Of a DNA stretch of 64,000 bases, positions 22,000 through 33,551 are shown one piece after another (the first letter of the stretch is position 1; each line of letters starts with the position of its first letter). A program made the translations under genes and the position numbers. Origin of the DNA: Acheta domesticus (Eukaryota; Arthropoda; Insecta; Orthoptera; Gryllidae); NCBI GenBank assembly GCA_031308135.1, contig JAHLJT010009436.1:138530303-138594302 (forward strand), written 5' to 3'. The notes beneath the pieces were generated by a model. That model made no database searches and had not been told where the DNA came from. It saw nothing but the letters and a program-made list of their open reading frames with translations.

Positions 22000-24840
22000 T
22001 TTAAAGAATGAATATCGCTTCCAAATTTTTGTTTCCAAAAATAAATAGTCTTTGTTAATGAAGTATAATTTCATTGAAAATTTAATTTGTAGGGGTCTTC
22101 AAAAAGGTGTTAAGTCGAAAAAACGAATTGTTTATCTACCACTTTTAGCCTCGTAGAATGGAGTAGCGCGAAGGATCTCTCGAGTCGAAACATGGTTTTG
22201 GCTTGAAAGAAGATCTTATTACGATGAGGGATTTTTTTATCAAAAGAGCTAACTTACATTATACTGGTTCAATGACTTCTTAAGTTTGAAGTAATTCGAT
22301 AAGGTATATTAAATAAGATATTCATTGACAAAAAGTCACAAATCGCATATGACAGTAGCAATCGCTTCAAGTAAATCTTAGAGATACCGTTTAGAAAAAA
22401 TATTCTGACGGAAAGTAAAAGATGGCAGCAAGATTGGTCGTCGAACGAGTCTGGTTTTCACAGCGAATCTGAAAGAACGAGAAGGAAAACGCATGCATCT
22501 ATATAATACAGGAAAATGTAGTAATTCTCGGGATACACGGGACTTCTCACCCGAACCAAGCTACAAACTCACTAGCGAAGTAATCGACTCCACCAGTACA
22601 ACGTTCAGCTATGACTAAAATAGTAGGTTTGAAACGATATCTCGATCGACCTACACTCGTCACCCGAAAGATTCACAAGCGCTCAACGCTCTCATTCTAC
22701 TTAAGCAAACAATAAGGAGAGGACATGTTTTCGTGGAGCGGAGAAGGCATCCTGTGGACCTGCGTACGGAATCACGTTCCATCCGTTTTTAAATTACATA
22801 AAAATGTCTCATTCGATGAGGTAACTATTCTTCCAACAACATTACTTCATTTTGTGATATAAGCGCGAAATTGACAGAAAATTCATGAATTTTTTATGCA
22901 TTTTCTAAGTATAAACAATCTAGGATGCTGTGGTTCTTGATTGTTGTAAACTGAATTATGTAGAAGCCTCAACGGCGTACAGTGGATGCTGAACTCTCAT
23001 TCGTCAGGTCGGGGCAGAAGTTGCACTGAGAGTGTGCGTGGGTGTACGCACACACCAGAGGGGTCACACTTGAATTAAAAAGGAGTTATATCTATTGAAT
23101 TTCTTCCGCTTATTTCATTTACAGGTGATGTTCTCCGTTTCATTGTAAATCGAGGAAAATGTGAAGTCGTTTATTGTTGGGTTCTAAAAAACAACGATTC
23201 TGCTCCAAGAGCCTTAATAAAAAAGAACATTTTAATAAAAGTTACTTTTCTGCTATTGAATTGATTTCAACAAAAAAATGTTGTCGAGGTTTTCCTTCAA
23301 GAAATGTTTACACTTATTTCAAACTATTCTCCATTCCATCAATAAATATTACATTTCATGAGATAAGTAAAGGACCTGTTAGAGATCACATTAGAAGAAA
23401 TTGTGAAAAACTTGATACACCTATTTCATGAAACATCATTATTGTAACACAATAATTTCTGGATTTTTTTATTATGACATATTCTTGAGTAGAGTACAAA
23501 AAGATAATTCATGTTATCTTCATTAACGAGTATTTTAACAACACTTATTATAACTTTACTTCCCCTACAAAAGACGTTGATTGGACGATATAAAGAAGAA
23601 AATTCGATCTAGAATATGTTTCTCGCGAAATAAAAATTATCCTACTTTTCCAGTAAATTTAAATGAAAGAAAAACGTGTATTGTAATGTAAGTAAAATAT
23701 TCCATTCTGAAACTATACGAAATAAAATAGTATTCCACATTTTTCACAACCATTGTTAAATATGTTTTGGACAACATTATTTTATCCAGAAAAAGTTCTG
23801 GTATATTATTGACATTTACCATCAGACATATCCAGGTTCCAATAACACTATCTAGTGATTATTTGAAAAATAAAAAAATAGAATTTGACATAGTGTGAAA
23901 TACAATAATTTAATTGTGAGGAATCAAGAAGTTTCAAAATATTTAGCAATGTTTTATATTATATTGCAAAAAGCGTCATTTAATGTAGAGGAGATTAAAG
24001 CTAAGTTGTGCACAGTGTTAAGTAGCCATCCCATTATTTTCATACTTGACTACCTTGTGTACGTACATCTCAGTGAGCACAAAATGGCTCGTACTATTTA
24101 TAATGGCAAACATATTGGCTCACTGCCATTAACATTTTCGATTTCATGTCTTATTTGTTGTAATTTTACATGGAATGAATGTTTGGGGGAAAATAGTCAC
24201 AAAGGTACCGTTGAAAAATCACCAGCATGTATTCCGTCTTTATCCTTATGAATACTGATTATTAAGGAATTCAAGATGTTACAACGCAGAGAAAAAACAA
24301 GACCTGTCGATAAGAAACTGGAGATTTTTAAAGACGAAATGGCATTCTTGGTAGACGAAGATCAAAATTTAACGAATTTCCGAAAGAAATGATGTATTAT
24401 AAAAAGAAAGAACCTTCTTTACATGTAGGAAAAAAGGCGATATTCTTAGGGAAGTAACTTAAATGTTTTGGCAAAAGTGAATCTTACAATACAGTGAATA
24501 TTAAAAGAGAAGGAACTTTTACCAACAGGATGGCTTTTCAGACTGACAGTAGGAAATAAAATCAAAATACACTCTTAGCAAACTGCGAGATCATCAATCT
24601 TCTCAACAAATATGCCAGTTTGCAAGCCGTGATCAAGTAAAATGGTTTGAGCTAGAGAAAATTCATAAACACGTTGCCTTGGGAAAAGTTGGCCTTTATA
24701 ATGCCAGTTTCATTAAGTATCCAAGAGGAATGTCAGTACAAAACAGCATGAAACAAACTGTACTTGTGTATGGATTCTTTCATCATTCCTGAATTCCCAC
24801 TGAATTCATTTATTCTTTTCCCTGGCATTTTAGTGACCAC
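22000..24840. other. Long A+T-rich stretch, no gene recognised
   Basis: Frames of 85 codons (23174-23431) and 118 codons (23895-24251) are open but show no domain I know. 24250-24840 may include the far 5' part of the LINE that follows, but I could not align it to any family. Confidence 0.35.
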
Positions 24841-26400
24841 ATACACGGTATGAAACATATGATCTCAATGCACGAGTTGGAGATATTACAGTTTCAAATA
24901 TCGTTCGAAATCAAGGAGAAATGTCACAATGAAAATAGGAAATATCTCAGAAATTTTGCCTTCTTCAACAACTTGAGAAAAACTAATATGTGTACTGTCA
25001 CAAGTTTACTTGGACAGGACACGTTTACTTGGAACAGAGTTCCAAACTATTATTGACTTTCTTATGGCTAACAACAATCTTGCCTTATCTATAAAAAATA
25101 CACGAGCTCATAAAGGCGCGGAAATAAGGATAGATCACTATCTAGTGAAATTAATTCTTTATATACCACGAACACGGACCCATAAAAAACAAAACTCTTC
25201 AGATGAACCATAGAGCTTCTATAAAACACATTTGTTGAATGAGGAAATTATACTTCTCACGTCTCTAGAAATACAAGGAAAAGCATTAAGCAGAGTCGTT
25301 GACACAGAAAGGCGAGAAAGATATGTCTCGATCAGCAGCTGAAACGCTAGGTAGAAGATTCAAACACAAAAATAACAGTAAAAAACTCAACAAATGGAAC
25401 GAGGAAAGGAAATATTATATAAATGACAAGAAACAAGCTTACGTAAAAAAATTCCGTAACAACACATTAGAAAACCGGTTAGGGCATAAACGTTTGCCGG
25501 TCAGCAAACTAAGAAATACCAGTTGAGATAAGTACATCTCAGATTTATAACATGCTACACGGAGCGCAACATATGGCCCAAAACACAATGAAACAAATAA
25601 AGGAGAAAGACAGACCGAATTTCCATCATAAGTGGAGAAGAGTGGTTCACCCACTTAAGAACTTTTGGACCGATCCAGGCGGAGAATTGGAAGTAACTGG
25701 CCAAGAAGAGGCCTACCCATCGCATACAGATCTCAATTCAACTAAAAGCACTATTGGAAAGTTTCAATTGGAAAGTTTCAAGAACAAGAAAGCGCCCGGT
25801 ATAGATGGAATCAATATAGAACTTTTTAAATATGCGTATAGTAACGAAAGAAAGATTTCTGTATCTTTTTAATGTACGCTGGGTTTTATAAAAAGTACGA
25901 GAAAAGGGGCAAGCGGGCACGATATTCTCCATTTTCAAGAAAGGCGAACGAAAGTACTGTGACAAATACAAGTAAATCGCTCTTTTAAACACAGCCTACA
26001 AAATATAACTAAAACTATAACGCGAAGGGTGAATGTCATTGATGAAGAAGTAGGAGAAGAACAAAATGGCTTCAGGAGAGGGCGATAATGTGCAGATTGC
26101 ATCTTCGTAATCATTTCCCCATCTTTTGGCCCTACCTGGATCTCGAGTTCCTTCGCGTGCGTAGTGGACGAGCTTATTGGATCCCAAAGGTTGGGATTTA
26201 CAATAAGAGGAACAGGGCTTGTATCACTCGAAAGGGGAAAATTCATCGCTAGAGTTGCTACCCTGTGGGACACAATAAGCTCGTTCACTACGCACTCGAA
26301 GGAACTCGAGATCCAGGTAGACCCAAAAGATGGTGAAACGATCTTCGTAACGGAATCGGCATAGACTTGATGATGATGATGCAGATAAAACTGGCTCAAT
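24841..26400 (+). mobile_element. RTE-like LINE, endonuclease to RT, decayed
   Basis: Three broken plus-strand frames read in LINE order. Near 24940-25050, ENRKYLRNFAFFNN and FTWNR resemble the late endonuclease domain. At 25095-25150, NTRAHKGAEIRIDHYLVK matches the endonuclease end with its S/I-D-H motif. At 25325-25480, AAETLGRRF...WNEERK is linker. At 25775-25840, KNKKAPGIDGINIELFKY is the first RT block. Near 26050-26095, EEQNGFRRGR is the next RT block. The YxDD catalytic block is not seen, and the frame is lost where an inverted repeat interrupts it. Assignment to RTE-like rather than another clade is tentative. Confidence 0.7.
26110..26345. repeat. Inverted repeat inside the LINE
   Basis: Arms of about 85 bp (26110-26197 and 26258-26345) are reverse complements with roughly 90 percent identity by eye. 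They share ACCTGGATCTCGAGTTCCTT and the CGAGCTTATTG phrase. The loop is about 60 bp. It follows directly on the RT block EEQNGFRRGR and ends the recognisable coding sequence. It may be an inserted miniature element or a local inverted duplication. Confidence 0.7.
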
Positions 26401-26620
26401 CACTTTATTTGAAGAAACCAATACAGAATTTATATATTATTTACATTACATATGGAATATTATGGAAAATTCTCAACCGTAACACCTTTTAAAAATAATC
26501 CTATTTATTAATATACCAATCCAATCGTACCTCTGTATTCAATCACTTGTAATCCTTTGTGGATTAGCGCCGAGCAAAATACTTAAAAATACTGCAACGT
26601 TTTCAAAATAAAATCTTGTA

Positions 26621-26671
<51 letters not shown>
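26621..26671. repeat. (CT)n microsatellite
   Basis: 51 bp of CT with one TTT interruption near 26646. Confidence 0.95.
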
Positions 26672-26759
26672 TACTATAATTCATGTTTCTGGGCCAACCA
26701 CGTAAATAGGAAACGATCAATTCTCAATATCTCGCCAACGAGACACTCTGCCATTTCAT

Positions 26760-27120
26760 GTTAGTTTCCCGTATATTTCCGGTTTCACGTATGTACGTAT
26801 AGAATAGGGAAATTTACGTAACGCTGCGCGAAAAAAACGGCGTTTTCGCCAGAAAAACTTTCTACAGGGCCCTGGTAACGAAAAAAGTGGATAAAGTCAG
26901 TTGCTAAGTTAAGAAAAAAAATATCCTAACACGTGGTGCAGCCAGAATCCCAATTTTGTGGGTCCTCGATACCGAAAAACTAATTGAAAGCAAAACGTCT
27001 GTCTGTCCGTCCGTCCGTCCGTCCGTGAACAACGCTATCGACTAAACCGTTCAGCTGATTTTCTCCAAAATTGATACTCCCCGATCGATCTGAATAATCT
27101 CGCGACGGTTTCAAAAATTC
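26760..27120 (+). repeat. Family B repeat, copy 3 (terminal part)
   Basis: It carries the palindromic CACGTATGTACGTATAG end, the GGTCCTCGATACCGAAAAAC phrase, a short CTGTCCGTCCGTCC tract, CGTTCAGCTGATTTTCTCC and the CCCCGATCGATCTG core. This is the reverse of the order seen at 30400-30720. The gap between the phrases and the tract shows where the expansion at 11970-12409 sits in the consensus. Confidence 0.65.
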
Positions 27121-27290
27121 TGGTACAATCGACTCCGGTTATAGTGAATTCGGATTTACTGAACCCTCGGTTATAGTGAACTTTAGTCACTTGCCCGTTT
27201 CAGTTACATTACAAATAATCAGAAGAAGGTTCAGTTATAGTGAACCTAAACCTCGACTATAGTGAACATAGGAAATACAACGTTCTGGGA
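27120..27290 (+). repeat. Cluster of GGTTATAGTGAA-type motifs
   Basis: The motif GTTATAGTGAA and variants occur four times at 27137-27265, with a reversed TTCACTCTAACCGG relative at 30910-30923. Similar terminal and subterminal motifs are known from pogo/Tigger-type DNA elements. No transposase sequence is present, so this would be a remnant or miniature copy. Confidence 0.4.
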
Positions 27291-27479
27291 CTTTCCTCCG
27301 AGAAAAGAATATATCGCCTCAGTGCTACAAATTCCAACACCAAGCAGCTTGAAAAAAATGTCGTTTGCCAAAGGTCGTAATCGAAGAAGTCTCCCCTGAG
27401 GTGAATATAGAGGACCTAGGGCTCTTACTGATGACCTTATGCCACTCGGTTTCACTGCTGAAACAAAGGTCGCGTCCTG

Positions 27480-27694
27480 TCGACCCCGTGGCCGAGATCG
27501 CTAAAGCAGTAGTGCCGTAGTGATCTTGGATCGTGGGGTCGCGGGTTCGAGTACCGCCTCGGGCATGGTTGTATGTGTTCGTACTTTCACCCCTATCGTC
27601 ACCAAATCGTTTCATCCTCATTCCATAAAATTACATCCAATAGTGGTCGCTAATGGCCTAGTAGTTGACGCGACCTTAAATAACAAAAAAAAAT
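27480..27694 (+). repeat. tRNA-derived SINE with target-site duplication
   Basis: The head has an A-box-like GTGGCCGAGATCGCTAA and a B-box-like GGTTCGAGTACCGCC. The tail has the TGACGCGACCTTAAATAAC phrase followed by an A-rich run. The 13-bp sequence AGGTCGCGTCCTG (27467-27479) recurs after the tail at 27695-27707 with one change, which supports LINE-assisted insertion. The long spacing between the boxes suggests a Ser- or Leu-type tRNA origin. Confidence 0.8.
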
Positions 27695-27707
27695 AGGTCG
27701 TGTCCTG

Positions 27708-28080
27708 CGTGGGCTACAACTGGCGGCAGCGACGCGTGATTGCTTGCTTCAGTTCCACGTTTGATGTTATATTCCGTGGGACAAGGCGAAGTGTTCCACG
27801 GAGGCGACAGAATGCGCGCAAGCTACAGCTCACAGCTTGGCGACACCCCTCGCGCCGCGCGGAAAAGCCATCAGTTTCATTAGCCAGTTGCGCCATCACC
27901 GAAAGGATCTCGTATGTTATTAGGCGAATGAAAGGGCCTTCGGAGAGTAGGACGGAGTTTCAACAGTGGAAGAGGCATTGTAGGGTGTCAAGATTGCATT
28001 GTTATACTTAGAGACAGTGGACAATGCAGAGTCAAGTATGGAGAGAGCACCAAGTCTGGAGAAGGATCTTAAAAAACTAC
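27708..28080. other. No gene recognised
   Basis: A moderately GC-rich 103-codon frame (27700-28011) has no recognisable domain. Confidence 0.35.
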
Positions 28081-28082
28081 TA

Positions 28083-28245
28083 ATGAAAACAAGTGGTGCT
28101 AAACAATTGCACAGACTTTCCCGTATTAGTTTTCTATTTCATTTGGTCTCGGCTAGTTATTCACACATGCCACATACTCTTGCCAGCTGCCTTCTATCGC
28201 CGCCAAAAGTACATTTATTGACATATTCATAATTTGCCGGTTGAA
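28083..28245 (+). repeat. Dispersed 170-bp repeat, copy 1
   Basis: It shares the AGTGGTGCTA, CCGTATTAGTTTTCTATTTC and CTTGCCAGCTGCC phrases with 29062-29240 in the same order. Non-coding. Confidence 0.65.
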
Positions 28246-28679
28246 ATGTAAACATATGGATAGATAAGGGACCGTTCGTTCAGTGAATGTATGTACGTTC
28301 TATACCTCGCGAACACGGACAAAATTAATGGTTATCAAATAGGTTTTGAATAATTTATAAAAGGCTAATTTGTAAACAAAAACTCTCTAAAATAAAAAAA
28401 ACATTATCTTATCACTGCCATTATCTCATAGTTCACAATGTAGTTTTCAAACATTCCTTCAGGCATTGTTGCGCAAATTTCAAGATAGCTTTGCGGATTA
28501 CATGATAGAAATACATCATACATTGAGAATACAAACTGTAAATTGTTAATTTAACACTTATTATTTATTATAAAATACTATTTCTGTTCGATGCATTAAT
28601 CTCGTTAAATTCTATTTGCTTTATAATCGTCCTACATATAAAGAATAACACTGGACGACTAATTTTGACGTCCAATTAC

Positions 28680-31345
28680 TCTTCAAATACGCATATTTTG
28701 AAAAAAAAATCAATATGACCTTAATTAAAGATCTGGTTTTGATGAGAATATTTCATTAAGAAAAACAATTGTATCTTCATAATTGCAGTTGTAGGAAGAG
28801 GTCGAACATTTTTTATTTTTTCTTATTTTTGCAAAATCAGGCATTTCATCGAACATGAAACCTGCACAATTCTCTTAAGCTTCCTTTACGCTTTCTAAGG
28901 TCCCAATTTAATAAAAAATGTCATGTGGTTTTTAAGAAAAAATTGTTTAAAGAAAATAAAATTGCCTATGTTTGACACAATTTCGCAAAAGATACTCAAG
29001 TTCTTGAAAATTTCAACATGATCTTATTTGAAGATCTATTTTTATGAACACATTGCATTAAGACTAGTGGTGCTACAGAATGGAACAGACTTTTCCGTAT
29101 TAGTTTTCTATTTCCTTGGGTCTTCGCTAGCTATTCGCAATTGTCACATACTATTTCTTGCCAGCTGCCATCTATCACCGTCAAAAGTACATTTTTGTGT
29201 CATTTCCTTAATTGATCGGCTTCTTATTGGTAGAACGGAAACATTAATTTTAGAATAATAAAGAACACAAAAAACCTAGTCCTAAATGGCAATTTTCTTT
29301 TAAAAATTATGTGCCGTTTTAAAGAAAATTGCGTTTTAGCGCTACTAAAAATTCGAAATTTGAAGCTCATTTTCACAGAAAATGTTTGAGTTTTCAAAAT
29401 ACTTTATTTGACGTTATTTGAAGCACTTACACTCACAAATATAATAATCTTTACAAATTGCTGGTAATGTGCATATTAAAGATGTCAGGGATCTTAAAAA
29501 ATATTTATATAATTTTAGAAAAAACAAAAAATAACTCAAAATAAACTTTACGTCATTTTAAGAGTGTAATTAGCACTATCCGTTACAAAAGTTTTAAGAA
29601 AAAATTTTTTTTTCGCACAGCATTACATAACTTTCCCTATGCTGCGTATATCACTCCGTGTATAAGTACGTATACGGGAAAGTAAAAATTGTATCTTCAT
29701 AATTGTAGTTGTAGGTTTGGCGTTTTAAAGTTTCTGAAAATGCCGAATTTTGAGCTAGTTTTCACAGAAAATTGTTGAGTTCTCGACAAACTTTGTAGGA
29801 CATTATTTAAAGCACATGTACTCATAAATATCATAATGTGAAAGATCGCCGATATTGTAAACGTTACCGACGTGAGAGACTAGACAAAACACTTTCTTTT
29901 TTGCAATTTTTGAAAAAAACAAAAGAAAAGAGCAATATGACGTTTATGTCATATTACAGAGTACATTTAGTGCTATCCCTTCCAAAAGTTTAAAGAAAGA
30001 ACTTGAAGCCGCTTTTGAGAAAATATTGTTTTTGTGATTTTTTTTAAAATAACATATATTACACGTAATATTGCGTAAAAACTACTATAATTTTCCAAAC
30101 AATGTACATAACCTTAATAAAAGAACTTACTTTGGAGAACAAATTTTATTTGCAGAAAAATCTCTTATCTTCAATTTTGTAGTTGTAGGAAGAAAATTCA
30201 AACTTTTGAAATTTTTGAAAATAGTTTTCAACCAAAATGAGATCTATTTCATTCTCTTAAATGATCTTCAGACCATTCAACAACAAAATTTAGTCAAAAG
30301 TGTTGGCACCATTTTTTTGAAATTTTGGGAAGTGTCCCAGGGGCTCATGTAAAGTGCTCCCCAAAATTGAAATATCGGTTTTGAATTCAAGGGGTCGCGA
30401 GATGAGTCAGATCATTCGGGGAATGTCAATTTTGGAGAAAATCGGCTGAACGGTTTAGTCGCTGGCGTTGTTCATAGACACACAGAGGGACAGACGTTTT
30501 GCCATTAATCAATTTTTCGGTATCAAGGACCCACAAAACAGGGATTATGTCTACACCACATGTTAGGAGATTTTTTTCTTAATTTAGGAACTGGAACACT
30601 TTCGTTATCAGGGCCCGGCAATGACTTTTCTGCCAAAAATCCAGTTTTTTTTGCATTACAGCATTACATTACTTTCCTTACGCTACGTATATACTTCGTA
30701 TATACGTAGTTTACGGGAAAGTAAAATAGTAAGCAAATGATTGAAAGTAATTGCTTTTAAGGAAAAATGAAGATATTGAAATTTTCAGTTTGTGCTGCTA
30801 ATACATTTTGCTGTATCTCTGCAATAATAAAATCAAGAATTTTGGAGAAATTCTAATTAATTTTGACATTATTGGTTATAAAGAATCTCCAATATAGTGA
30901 ATCAAAAATTCACTCTAACCGGCTTTGCGCCATTTTTTAGAAAAAAGTGAAAACGTTTTCATGTGAAGTTCCACCAAAAATTGAAACATCAGTTTCAAAT
31001 TCAAGGGACAGCGACATCAGTCAGAAAGACTGGAAAATATCTAGTATGGTGAAAACCCTGCTGACGGTTTAGCCGCTCTCATTATTCACGACGGACAGGT
31101 AGATGGACGGAATGACGTTTTGCCTTAAAACAATTTTCGGTATCAAGGACCCACAACATGTATATTCTGACTTCGCAACGTGTTAGAGGAAGTAATATTC
31201 TACATACAGAAATAAGAATTATCTTTTGCAGTATCATATCTACAATAAGAATTTTTCTGCAGAAAAATCGCCAATTTTTGTTCCACCTTTACATAACTTT
31301 ATCAATACTACGTATATACGTAGTGTGGGAGAAAGTAAAACTAAA
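28680..31345 (-). repeat. Family B repeats, nested or tandem copies 4
   Basis: At least three overlapping minus-orientation copies are present. Full-order ends are seen at 30340-30720 (GGGGCTCATGTAAAGTGC, ATCGGCTGAACGGTTTAGTC, TATCAAGGACCCAC, TATATACGTAG...GGGAAAGTAA) and again at 30950-31340. Further GGGAAAGTAA ends lie near 29675. A 170-bp dispersed repeat interrupts it at 29062-29240. The copies have no coding frame and differ by many small changes, so they are old. Confidence 0.65.
29062..29240 (+). repeat. Dispersed 170-bp repeat, copy 2
   Basis: Diverged copy of 28083-28245. It is inserted between family B segments. Confidence 0.65.
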
Positions 31346-31954
31346 TATATTTTTTCCGATGTTTCACATTAATTTGAAGCAGGGAAAACTATTTTTTTCT
31401 GTGACATACTCTGCACATTAAATCTTCGAAACGAATGCTTCCGCCGATTGAATTAATGAACTGGCTGCTGATACTGCAAACGCATTCACCTTTCCGGGTG
31501 GAAATTAGTCACATGAGAGACAGGCATTATTTATATCTAGACTCCATTAACTTATCCACAATCATCATCATCATCAAACTCACCATTGCCAGAAATGCTT
31601 ACCCATTCAGCGGAAACGGAATGTGGAGTAGTATTGACCCTCTGCACCTGAAAGGTTTTAAAAAAATTATTGTCATAATGACCAACAGTAAGTAGTCACC
31701 ATTATATGTGAGTCAGCTTTCTTTCTTTTTTGGGGGGAGGGGCTTGTGCGTTATCACAACTCTGATGGTTAGTAGCACTGGCTGAGTTGAATACCTACGA
31801 AAAGACTCCTTGTCGGTAGGAGTGGGCACTAAGGAAATACATTCGTTCCATTCTTCTGAAATCCATTGGTTAAACTTGTACTAAGTGTAGCTTTTTTTAA
31901 AATTTTATTTTATTTTAGGTCGCTTTATAACTACAATGATCATCAGCGACCTCT
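31346..31954. other. No gene recognised
   Basis: Two frames of about 87 codons have no known domain. A short G-rich run lies at 31730-31741. Confidence 0.35.
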
Positions 31955-31958
31955 TTAA

Positions 31959-32466
31959 CACTGCAGTGGTAACGCGACTTTTTGAAACAAAAGTGGTAAC
32001 GTGGGGTGTCTACAGACCCCCACACTCTTTTCATGATATATGCTAAATTATTAAAAAATAAATTAATATAATATTCTTCTTCCATTATTAACAATGTTTT
32101 GTACGCAATTAAACAATTTATTAAAAATTTAGTTGCTAAACAACTCTGAAAATTCATAAGGAAAGCATCTAATATTTGGAGTTAATTTTTCTATCGGTCT
32201 GCCCGTGTTGTCGAGCCCATGTTTCGTAGCAAAAATTGAAATCTTTTCAAATTCAAAGTACAATGGAAAATTTCAATCCCCATATTATCCACATTCCACA
32301 AGATTTTGGTGCCGCGATTTCACAGACCCAGCCAAAATACTTAGCACAATTTCTGCCGTCATTTCCTCTTTGTCAGTCATACGTGCAGCGATCACTTTTA
32401 TTCCTCTCTAAATCCATTTCATTTTTGATGTTGGTGGATTCTGTAATTATCTCAATCATATCCAAA
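31959..32466 (-). mobile_element. piggyBac-type element, 3' half (copy 1)
   Basis: The outer end follows TTAA (31955-31958). It carries the terminal motif AGTGGTAACGCGACT, a second AGTGGTAACGTGGGGT, and a hairpin-forming GGGGTGTC...GACCCCC. Inward it aligns over about 500 bp with the right half of copy 2 (36000-36527), on the opposite strand. The matching transposase frame is broken by shifts (MTDKEEMTAE is still readable on the minus strand). It stops where a LINE 3' end begins, so the left half is missing. Confidence 0.75.
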
Positions 32467-33240
32467 TTAACCATATTTATTAACCATATCCAAATTAAAC
32501 ATATTTAAACATTCTTTAATGTTTTTGGAAAGTTTGGATTGGGTTCTTTCTAATTCAAATTTTTGGCATTCTACTAAAAGGTGTTTGACTGTCCAAGTGG
32601 AGCCACACTTTTCCCTCTTGTTTCTCTGTTGTTTTGTAATTAAGTGTATATGTGTCAAATTTGTTTGTACTATTCTTAGTTTATCAATTGTCACTTGCTG
32701 CTTTCTTGATGTTGTCCATGTGGGTGGCTTATCAAAAACGGATGGTCTGGTCTCTTGTGATTTATTTGATTCATTATTTTTCCACCTGGAGTCCCAGAAT
32801 TTCTTCATATTGATGTTAATATATTTCTTGATTTCTTCTAGAGGTGAATAAAGATTAATTATTCACCTCTAGAAGAATTAAGATGTTAAAAGGTTCGTTA
32901 ATTACTCTTTTTGCTACCTTATCTGCATCTTCGTTTCCTTGTATTCCCTGATGGCGAGGGACCCATACTAACTCTATATTATAATTACTTGTAATTAGCC
33001 AACCGATTAATTCTTTGATCTCCTTAATGAGTATATTAGAGTTACTATTGTTACTTATCGCCATAAGTGCTGATTTGGAATCTGAAAATATTGCATGTTT
33101 AGTATCAATTTTATTGTTTCTTATTATTTGGAGTGTTTTTAGTATAGCTATTGTTTCACAGGTAAATATAGAATAATTGTCGTATTTAGTCTGAATCTGT
33201 TTATTTTACCGTTAGATACTATAGTGTAGCTTTTTGTTTC
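32467..33240 (-). mobile_element. I-type LINE, RNase H and C-terminal remnant (minus)
   Basis: Minus-strand frames read ETIAILKTLQ, SDSKSALMAI, then WVPRHQGIQGNEDADKVAK. These are RNase H signatures as in the copy at 19130, but the sequence is clearly a different family. A second frame (32467-32808) holds the C-terminal part with a degenerate knuckle (KCGSTWTVKHLLVEC). A 30-bp inverted duplication at 32833-32877 broke the reading frame between the two parts. The 3' end abuts a piggyBac remnant. Confidence 0.75.
32833..32877. repeat. 18-bp perfect inverted repeat in the LINE
   Basis: The arms at 32833-32850 and 32860-32877 (TTCTTCTAGAGGTGAATA and its complement) have a 9-nt loop. The structure lies exactly at the break in the LINE frame. 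Confidence 0.85.
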
Positions 33241-33551
33241 TCACATTTCCCTTCCTTTCTTCATACCGATAAATAAAAATATAACCTTTTCTGTCACGTT
33301 CCGCTCTACTTGTTCATTCTCGTACTCATTACTTCATTAATAAGAGAAAGGGTCGTATTTATTGGTGAGCAAAATGGGGGCGGCCCAGTGGCCCTAATGA
33401 AATACCAAATTGGAAGGGACGGAAATTATGGGTTTTAACAAAAGTAATATGATGTAAATCTATTTCATATATTTTTGTCATTTGAATAACACATTTGTAT
33501 TCACGCATAGTATTTGTTATATTGAAAAAATTGTGATAAATTTTATACTTT
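33241..33551. other. Short unassigned stretch before the minisatellite
   Basis: No gene recognised. The sequence is A+T-rich with a GGGGGCGGCCCAGTGGCCC island near 33374. Confidence 0.35.

Noticed and set aside
21621..22074. Tyr/Ile-rich frames of 82-114 codons
   Set aside because: They are translations of the TA and TATACA arrays.
23895..24251. 118-codon frame as a host gene
   Set aside because: Isolated, with no recognisable motif and no intron or promoter signal to support it. Left as unassigned.
25935..26399. 154-codon minus-strand frame
   Set aside because: It lies antisense to the RTE-like LINE and over its inverted repeat, so it is a shadow.
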